64,000 nucleotides of DNA from Paenibacillus_S vulneris. GTDB lineage: Bacteria; Bacillota; Bacilli; Paenibacillales; NBRC-103111. The stretch lies in assembly GCF_039543185.1 (NCBI RefSeq), contig NZ_BAABJG010000055.1, positions 483,864 to 547,863 on the forward strand. Direction: 5' to 3'. A program made the position numbers and the translations under genes. Shown here in pieces: positions 57,349 to 64,000 of this stretch. Positions within the stretch are counted from its first letter, which is position 1. The number at the start of each line of letters is the position of its first letter. The notes under the pieces were generated by a model. The model saw nothing but the letters and a program-made list of their open reading frames with translations. It was not told where the DNA came from and did no database searches.

Positions 57349-60300
57349 ATGGCAGGAAATGACTTAAGAATATTAGTTTCGGCATCACTTAATGTTGGAA
57401 AAAGCATATCTGATTTAAACCAATCTATTCAAGCAATAGAAAAACATCCATCTCTTCGAAAAATTAAACTTAAAATTGATATTGACCAGACATTTACTAA
57501 CTCGCTTATCAATTTCAAACATAGTATAGAGCAAGTAACTCTATTTATTAACAAGCAGAATACGACTATTTCAAATTCCACTCACTTTATTAATCAAGAG
57601 ACTAAGGCTATAAATGAAGCTACAGTAGCACAAAAAAAATGGAATCAGGAAAAACAAAAAACTATAAGTGACGGAAGCGGAAATCCAGTAAGTGTTCAGT
57701 CTACTTTTGGTAATAACTTCAACAACAATAAACAAATTGTTGACTCAATGCCTGATGGATCTATCAGAAAGATAACAAATGTGGTCAATCAAAAAAAGGA
57801 CTTGCAAGATGCTTTGAAAGCAGAAAAGGTTATGCTTGATGAAGCCTATAGAATGAATACTGAGTTTGATAAAAAAGCTGAAGTGTTGGACAAAGCGCAT
57901 TATCAAGCTCTTAAAACGAATAAAGAAAGATCGGAAGCACAGGATAAATTGCATTACTTGGCTCTCAAACAAAACAGAGAGTTTGATTTAAAAGTACAAC
58001 AAGAATATCAAAAACAAGCTGAAGCAATTGATAAGGCGCATTATCAAGCTTTAAAAACGGAAAAGGAAAAAAAGGAAGCATTAGACAAGCAGCATTTCCT
58101 TGCCATTCAACAAAACGCTAGGCGAGAAGACGAGTTTCTAAAACAAAAGGCCAATTTATCTTTAAAGATTTCTGATCTAAGAAGACGATTTGGTAATGAT
58201 TTAAATATCACAAAGTCTTTGGATGTTGTTGAGTCTCAGCTTAAGCCCATTAATAGTATCGGTAACTATAAAAAGTCATTAGATGAAATAGGCCTAAGCA
58301 TCAACAAGATTGGAACAGAAGCACGAACGAGCGGTAGTCATGTTACTGGAATGGGAGAAGCTTTTAATATCGCTATTTCAAGAACCCTTTTATGGGGTGT
58401 CGCAACTACTGCAATTTATGGCACAAAAAAAGCCATTGAAGAAATGATCAAAACTATAATTGAGCTTGATTCACAAATGATTCATCTAAAAAGAGTTATG
58501 GATGCTGACACAAACTTTGACCAGATGTTAATGGGTTCAATGAATATGGCAAATCAGTTAGGTCAAAAAGTAACTGATATTAATAAAGCACTCATAACTG
58601 CCGCTCAAGCTGGCTATAAAGCAAATGATGCTCTTGACATAACGAAAACTTCTGTTATTGCCTCCAATGTATCTGAAATGTCACCTGAACAGGCAATGAG
58701 CGACATGATTGCAGCAATGAAAGCATTTAACATTGAAGCAAAAGACTCTATCCAAATTGTTGATAAACTTAATGAGGTAGATAACAATTATTCAGTTAGC
58801 TCAAGAAATTTGGCTGACGCTGTTACACATGCAGGTGCTGCCGCAAAAACATATGGTGTTACCCTCGATGAATTGATTGGATATACAACAGCCATAGGTG
58901 AAGTCACCCGTGAGAGCGGTAGCGTAATCGGCAATATGGAAAAATCAGTATTTTCAAGATTGTATTCTCAAGCATCCATTAGCGCTCTTAAGGAAGTAAA
59001 TGTTCAAGTCCTAGATATGAATGGTCAAAATAGAAAAGCATCGGAAATATTAAGTGATCTTGGCACAAGATGGAACTTTTTAACTTCTACTCAACAAGCA
59101 AACGTTGGTGTAACAGTTGCTGGTCGAAATCAATTGACACGTTTTTTGGCACTCATGAACAACTGGGATACTGCTACAAAAGCAACTCAAACGAGTATTA
59201 ATTCCCAAGGTTCAGCAATGAGAGAAAATGAAGAGTATATGAAATCCATGCAAGCCCAGATTAATCAATTATCAACTGCATGGGAGCAACTTTCATATAC
59301 AATGGGGCAATCTGGTGTCAAAAAGCTTTTTACAGATATTATATCTTCATTAACATCAATGACACAGGGATTTAATGAGTTCACAAAAGCGACAGATGGT
59401 TGGAATGTCAAACTGCCTATATTGGTAGGGGGCCTTTATGGACTTGTTAGAGCATTTCAAGTGTTACGGGTTGCTGCCAATGGGGCTAAACTTTCAATGG
59501 GATGGCTTGGAGTAGGATTAATCGCAGTTGATTTTCTTGCTTCAGCATTTATTGGATCAACTACAAAAGTTGAGACTAATACAGAGGCACTAATAGAAAA
59601 TGCTAATGAGACAAAACACAATGCCGACGAACTGGAAAGGTTGGTTAACAAGTATAACAAACTTGGGCCTCAGGCAGAAGGAAATGCTGAGAAGCAAAAA
59701 GAATTGCACGAGGTACTAAAAAAAATAAATGATATTGCTCCACAACTAATTGATAACACATCTAAGTATGGCGAGGCAATGTCTGTTAACAGTGAGAGGG
59801 CTACTAGTTACATTGCAACATTAAAGGAAATGAATCAGGAGCAGTTGGCTCAAGCCAAGCAAGCAAATGATATACAACTAAATAAAGTTGCAACAGATCT
59901 AGAAGAAATACAGAACAAATTAAAAAACTTTGGGGACTCAATAAAAGATAAGTTTCAACAAATAAATGCGTTTGAAAGTTTATTTGATGTTCATTCTATT
60001 GAAAAAGCAACAACTGTTATTAATCAAAAAATAGAAGAATTAGGTAAGAAAGCTCAAGATGTGTATGATAAAGGTGACAAATCATCTGCTATGGGCTATC
60101 AAGAGCAGATTGATAAACTAAGAACACAGTTATTAGAATATAAAGAAGTTAAAAAAAAGTACGCAGCCGAACTTTCTAATTACTCAGAGATTGTTAATAA
60201 CCAGAATGGATTAATCCAAGATCAAAAAGCTTTACTAAACCGAAAAAAAGCAATTGATGAGCAAATAAGTGGACAAAAAGAACTAGCCAACGCAACGAAA

Positions 60301-63300
60301 GCAAATACGGTAGTAATTGATGAGGAAACTGGCGAAGTTATAAATAATAGTAGCAGTTTAATTGATTTAATAAGTATTCAAAGAAAATTAGCAGACACCT
60401 ATGAAAGCACATCTAACACTGTTCGACCATTGAATGATGCTATTGATAAGATGCAACAGGGACACTCATTAACCTCAAGCGAAGTGAGTGCGCTCCTCAA
60501 GAAATATCCAACCTTATTTGAAGCATTTAAATCAGAGAATGGGTATCTGAAAATCAATGTTGAAGCTCTCAAGTCTAAAAGAGACGCAGAAATTGCCAAC
60601 ATGAATGATACAATAAAATCTGAAACTAACCAACTCCGCACTTTAGAAGAAAGCACAATAGAAAAATTGAAATTATATGGAGTGCAAGTAGCAGCAATTG
60701 AATCAGTTTCACAAGCACAAAGCGAATTAACCAAAGCATTTGACACATATAATAACTTCGATTCTGACCATGAGATGGAAATGGTTAATAGAATGAATGA
60801 TTTAGGTTCTGTGGTGAATGATACGATGCTAATTGCTAAAGCAAAAGATACAATTAAAGCACTTCAGAATGCTGCAAGTAATGGTTTCAGGTACGAAAAT
60901 TCAATTAATACGCCAAAAGATAAAAAAGATGAACAGTTAAAAGAATCTCTAGCAGTCATTGAATTAGAAAAAGAAATTGTGAATAGTTTAAACGAGACTT
61001 ACGAGGCTAGGCTAAGACTAATAAATATTCAAAAAAAGCAAGTTGATATCACAGAAAAGCAAAAAGATTATAATGGTGCGATTGAGAAAACTAATGAACT
61101 TATTACGAATCAAATTCAAGCTGTTAATGATTTATCTGCTGCTAATGGTGGAATCACCTCTAAGGCCGATGAAGCAAGAATGAACGCTATTAAGAACAAA
61201 GATATTCTGTCAGGTGTGAAACAAGCAAGTCCAAACTTTTCTTTGCCTGAAGATACTGAGGAGGCCAAACAATATGTAAGAGATTATTTTGATCTATGGT
61301 TTGACTCAAGCGGTAATGCATCTGAAGAATATAAAAAATTTATTAACACATTTGCTGAACGATCTCAACAAATCCATGATAACACCTCATTATCTGTCGA
61401 AGATCGTAATAAAGAAATTGAAGCGATAACTAAGCAAAAAACATTAGTTGAAAAGTTCTTTACAGTTCAGCAGGTTTATAAACAGGGTTGGGCAGAGAAT
61501 ATTAACAAGATTGATGAAATGACAACTGCCATTGACGCTTCGAAAGAATCACTCAATAAATTAAGAAAAGAAGCACAGGATATTAAGATCAGTGGCTTGG
61601 ATAATCAAATAAAAGAAATTGAACGAACTCTTGAAACACTACCTGATTCTACGGCACAATATCGTGACGAACTTCAAAAAATAATTCAGCTAAATAGGGA
61701 TAAGCAAAACGTTGAACATCAAGCTGCTGAAGGGGCACGAGCAAGAATCGCAAGTGGTGAGTTATCAGCAGAACAAATTGTATATGAAAATGAACTCATT
61801 CAATCTTTATCTAATTCGTGGTGGGAATATGAAAAAGTAATTCAGGATACATCATTTAAGAGGATTTCAAGCATCATCAATGAATCAGCTGAATCAGTGA
61901 AGAAGTTCGACGATCAGATATCAATTTCTAAGGAACGATTGGGTTTATTGAAAGAAGAATCACAGGAGTACTCAGAAGAACTTCAGAAACAAATAAAACT
62001 ACTTGAAGATAAACTTAATGCCGAAATAGCACATGAACATGTCGTTCGTAAACAAATGGATTCAGCAGATTTAACAGAACAAAAGTGGAATGAGTTAAAC
62101 CAACAACTGAAACAATCTGTACTTGCTCAAATTGAAATAGCTACATCAATTAAATCCACGAACCAATCTCTACAAGATCAACTAAAAACCCTTGCTGACA
62201 ATGTTATCGATATATATAAAGAAATGTATCAAAAGCAAAAAGATGTGGCTGTGAAAGGGATTGAGGATGAGTTAAAGGCTCTTGAGAAAGCCCATAAAAC
62301 TAAAGTTGATCTGCTCGATGATGAAATGAAGAAATATGATGATCTCATTCAAGCTAAATTGAAGTCTCTTGATGAGACAGCAAATGAAGAGGATTATCAA
62401 AAACAACTCTCTAAGTTAACTAAAGAACGAGACGAAATCCAAAAGGAAATTGATAAGCGAAAACTTGACACTTCACTTGAGGGAAAAGCAAGAACTGCCG
62501 AATTGTTAAAAGAACTGCAGGAAAAAAATGACGAAATTGATGATTTTCAAACAAAGAACTTGCGGGAAACGTCGAAGAAGACACTGCAGGATCAGCTTGA
62601 AGAAAAGCAGAATAATGTCGATGCCCAAAAGCAAATTGAAGATAAGGCTTATGAAAATGAAAAAGATCGTTTAGATAAAATTAAAGAGGCAACAGAAAAA
62701 CACTTCGACGATCTTATTCAAGATGAAACTAAATTTGAGAAGATAAGAGAAGAAATCCGTAAAGGAAACATCTCCAGAGCAATTAGTGATTTAAATGGAT
62801 TCAAGGATTTTGTTTTGATAAACTCTGAGATTATGGGAAATGGTCTATCCAACACACTCATTGATAAAATATCAAAAATCTCAACAAAATTGCAAGATGT
62901 TTCACCTATTGTTGTATCTCAGTTTGAACTAATGTCTAATCAGTTAAATGATACCATGATTTCCAAAGTGGATGAGTTAATTAGTAAATTTAAGGACTTA
63001 GACAACTTGAAGTTTGGGAACTTGGCAACTTCCTTGACTGACATAAGTAAGACCGTTGAAGAAATGAAGAAAAACAGCATTGATTGGTATTCTGCAAGTC
63101 CAGATGCGCAAAAAGCATTGGAGAAAAAGAATCAGGAACTGGGGATTTCGATAGGTGCAAGTAAGGATAAAAACGGCGAATGGAGCAAGGATGGTAATCA
63201 ACTTTATAACATCTACTATCAACCAACCAGTGATGAGTTGCCAAAAATTCAGAAAATGAAGGAGAACTCTGCTGCTTGGAGTTCTGCTGATTCAAACAGA

Positions 63301-63729
63301 AAAAAAGAATTGGAAGAAGCTAATCGGTGGATGGGTGAACAGATAGGAGCAACTTATAAAAATGGGACTTGGTTTAAAAATGACTTACCATTGTATCATA
63401 ATGGGGGAATTGTAGGAGGTAAGGGCACTCCTATAATGGAAAAGCTTCATAAAATGTTGAACTTAGGTTCGGATGAACAACTTTCTATTTTAAAGCAAGG
63501 GGAATTGGTCATAAAAAATAATCCAATTGACATCATTAGCAACTTAATCAGCAAGATCAAACTTCCTGACTTTTCAAATTTATCCATGTCCCCTAATGTG
63601 GCAACTTCCGCAGGAGCGAACTATTACAGTTATAACTTTAGAATTGATAAGGTCGTTGGTGATAAAAAAGGTGCGACTGATTTTGTGGAACATGTATTCA
63701 ATGATATGAAAAATAAGGGGAAGAGATAA
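57349..63729 (+). CDS. Tail tape measure protein
   Basis: 2126 residues, among the longest tape measures; at roughly 0.15 nm per residue a tail near 320 nm is implied. Order: helical N-terminus; a duplicated 47-residue unit at 181-227 and 228-274, each with two DKxH(Y/F) motifs; TP901-type tape measure core (about 340-640, RTLLWGVATTAIYGTKKAIE through LSTAWEQLSYTMGQSGVKKL); hydrophobic segment (about 685-737); long coiled coil to about 1850; two C-terminal repeats with NSxxW...G..IGA (about 1909 and 1974); then YHNGGIVGGKGTPIMEKLHK. No peptidase or lysozyme domain was noticed. Counterpart of SPbeta YomI. Confidence 0.92.
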   Translation: MAGNDLRILVSASLNVGKSISDLNQSIQAIEKHPSLRKIKLKIDIDQTFTNSLINFKHSIEQVTLFINKQNTTISNSTHFINQETKAINEATVAQKKWNQEKQKTISDGSGNPVSVQSTFGNNFNNNKQIVDSMPDGSIRKITNVVNQKKDLQDALKAEKVMLDEAYRMNTEFDKKAEVLDKAHYQALKTNKERSEAQDKLHYLALKQNREFDLKVQQEYQKQAEAIDKAHYQALKTEKEKKEALDKQHFLAIQQNARREDEFLKQKANLSLKISDLRRRFGNDLNITKSLDVVESQLKPINSIGNYKKSLDEIGLSINKIGTEARTSGSHVTGMGEAFNIAISRTLLWGVATTAIYGTKKAIEEMIKTIIELDSQMIHLKRVMDADTNFDQMLMGSMNMANQLGQKVTDINKALITAAQAGYKANDALDITKTSVIASNVSEMSPEQAMSDMIAAMKAFNIEAKDSIQIVDKLNEVDNNYSVSSRNLADAVTHAGAAAKTYGVTLDELIGYTTAIGEVTRESGSVIGNMEKSVFSRLYSQASISALKEVNVQVLDMNGQNRKASEILSDLGTRWNFLTSTQQANVGVTVAGRNQLTRFLALMNNWDTATKATQTSINSQGSAMRENEEYMKSMQAQINQLSTAWEQLSYTMGQSGVKKLFTDIISSLTSMTQGFNEFTKATDGWNVKLPILVGGLYGLVRAFQVLRVAANGAKLSMGWLGVGLIAVDFLASAFIGSTTKVETNTEALIENANETKHNADELERLVNKYNKLGPQAEGNAEKQKELHEVLKKINDIAPQLIDNTSKYGEAMSVNSERATSYIATLKEMNQEQLAQAKQANDIQLNKVATDLEEIQNKLKNFGDSIKDKFQQINAFESLFDVHSIEKATTVINQKIEELGKKAQDVYDKGDKSSAMGYQEQIDKLRTQLLEYKEVKKKYAAELSNYSEIVNNQNGLIQDQKALLNRKKAIDEQISGQKELANATKANTVVIDEETGEVINNSSSLIDLISIQRKLADTYESTSNTVRPLNDAIDKMQQGHSLTSSEVSALLKKYPTLFEAFKSENGYLKINVEALKSKRDAEIANMNDTIKSETNQLRTLEESTIEKLKLYGVQVAAIESVSQAQSELTKAFDTYNNFDSDHEMEMVNRMNDLGSVVNDTMLIAKAKDTIKALQNAASNGFRYENSINTPKDKKDEQLKESLAVIELEKEIVNSLNETYEARLRLINIQKKQVDITEKQKDYNGAIEKTNELITNQIQAVNDLSAANGGITSKADEARMNAIKNKDILSGVKQASPNFSLPEDTEEAKQYVRDYFDLWFDSSGNASEEYKKFINTFAERSQQIHDNTSLSVEDRNKEIEAITKQKTLVEKFFTVQQVYKQGWAENINKIDEMTTAIDASKESLNKLRKEAQDIKISGLDNQIKEIERTLETLPDSTAQYRDELQKIIQLNRDKQNVEHQAAEGARARIASGELSAEQIVYENELIQSLSNSWWEYEKVIQDTSFKRISSIINESAESVKKFDDQISISKERLGLLKEESQEYSEELQKQIKLLEDKLNAEIAHEHVVRKQMDSADLTEQKWNELNQQLKQSVLAQIEIATSIKSTNQSLQDQLKTLADNVIDIYKEMYQKQKDVAVKGIEDELKALEKAHKTKVDLLDDEMKKYDDLIQAKLKSLDETANEEDYQKQLSKLTKERDEIQKEIDKRKLDTSLEGKARTAELLKELQEKNDEIDDFQTKNLRETSKKTLQDQLEEKQNNVDAQKQIEDKAYENEKDRLDKIKEATEKHFDDLIQDETKFEKIREEIRKGNISRAISDLNGFKDFVLINSEIMGNGLSNTLIDKISKISTKLQDVSPIVVSQFELMSNQLNDTMISKVDELISKFKDLDNLKFGNLATSLTDISKTVEEMKKNSIDWYSASPDAQKALEKKNQELGISIGASKDKNGEWSKDGNQLYNIYYQPTSDELPKIQKMKENSAAWSSADSNRKKELEEANRWMGEQIGATYKNGTWFKNDLPLYHNGGIVGGKGTPIMEKLHKMLNLGSDEQLSILKQGELVIKNNPIDIISNLISKIKLPDFSNLSMSPNVATSAGANYYSYNFRIDKVVGDKKGATDFVEHVFNDMKNKGKR

Positions 63730-64000
63730 ATGAAAGAAGGAATTGATTTCTGCTATGATGGCCTGTATAGTGTAGATTTTGGTCTGATCAATTGTAAGAT
63801 CGATAGTGGCTTTTTTGAAGAGCCTTTTCTATCCGAAAGAGAAATTAGCGAAATTAAAGTTAGGGGGAACGATAAGCCTTACTTTCAGGAGGTTATTCGC
63901 TCCCCTCTTGAATTTTCTTTGACGTTTGCATTTGAAGATTATTATGATGAGAAGAAAATCAGGGAAATTGCAAGATGGCTAGATCAACCCTATTACAAAC
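63730..64000 (+). CDS. Distal tail (Dit-like) protein, C-terminal end outside the window
   Basis: ATG immediately follows the tape measure stop. About 90 residues are visible: MKEGIDFCYDGLYSVDFGLI, FFEEPFLSEREISEIKVRGN and SPLEFSLTFAFEDYYDEKKI, a typical beginning of distal tail/YomH-like proteins that form the hub at the tail tip. Confidence 0.8.
   Translation, partial: MKEGIDFCYDGLYSVDFGLINCKIDSGFFEEPFLSEREISEIKVRGNDKPYFQEVIRSPLEFSLTFAFEDYYDEKKIREIARWLDQPYYK

Noticed and set aside
1..64000. tRNA or rRNA genes
   Set aside because: No cloverleaf-like segment with TTCGANTC-type arms or rRNA-like conserved blocks was noticed by eye; a tRNAscan search would settle it.

Overview
The window is most likely part of a temperate tailed phage or prophage of a low-GC, endospore-forming Bacillales host. 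Its late gene order resembles Bacillus phage SPbeta: a YonO-type single-chain RNA polymerase, an HU protein, a metallophosphoesterase, terminase, portal, protease/scaffold, capsid, tail genes, a tyrosine-recombinase-like protein, a very long tape measure and a distal tail protein. That comparison is from memory of the SPbeta map, not from an alignment. Host clues are an RsfA-family sporulation regulator, a YolD-like protein, strong GGAGG-type ribosome binding sites with many GTG/TTG starts, and AT-rich DNA. No rRNA, tRNA, CRISPR array or insertion sequence was seen.

Layout. 1-2.8 kb: an immunity-like module with a LexA/CI-type S24 repressor, a divergent PD-(D/E)XK nuclease-HTH fusion, a small Cro-like protein, and CAATTG-containing operators. 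2.8-12.7 kb: a leftward block of about 30 small, mostly unrecognised early genes, interrupted by one short rightward gene and ending with a MazF-like toxin. 12.8-15.5 kb: two rightward moron-like genes (RsfA family and a secreted protein), each with its own terminator, around a RecB-like nuclease. 15.5-28.3 kb: more leftward early genes, with an ATP-dependent DNA ligase and a pair of large genes (a methyltransferase-helicase fusion and a partner) that recall phage P1 Dar-type antirestriction proteins. 28.4-36.2 kb: leftward tyrosine recombinase, small membrane proteins, a 970-bp non-coding region that looks like a replication origin, a PrimPol/zinc-finger primase, a RecD2-like helicase and a small HTH regulator. 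36.3-64 kb: the rightward late region, led by the phage RNA polymerase and followed by packaging, head and tail genes.

How it may work. Leftward sigma-A-like promoters (for example at 30758-30786, 26698-26726 and 24683-24711) would give early transcription; the replication genes act at or near the asymmetric region around 31.15 kb; the regulator at 36033-36191 and the polymerase share a divergent control region built on a 15-bp inverted repeat; the polymerase then probably transcribes the late genes. The most notable unexplained feature is a family of 18-bp palindromes, ATRAAA-N6-TTTYAT, with a constant 6-base spacer. I count 19 exact copies and about 8 with one mismatch, almost all at junctions between leftward early genes and one just before the tape measure gene. 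They resemble a dispersed operator or stoperator network.
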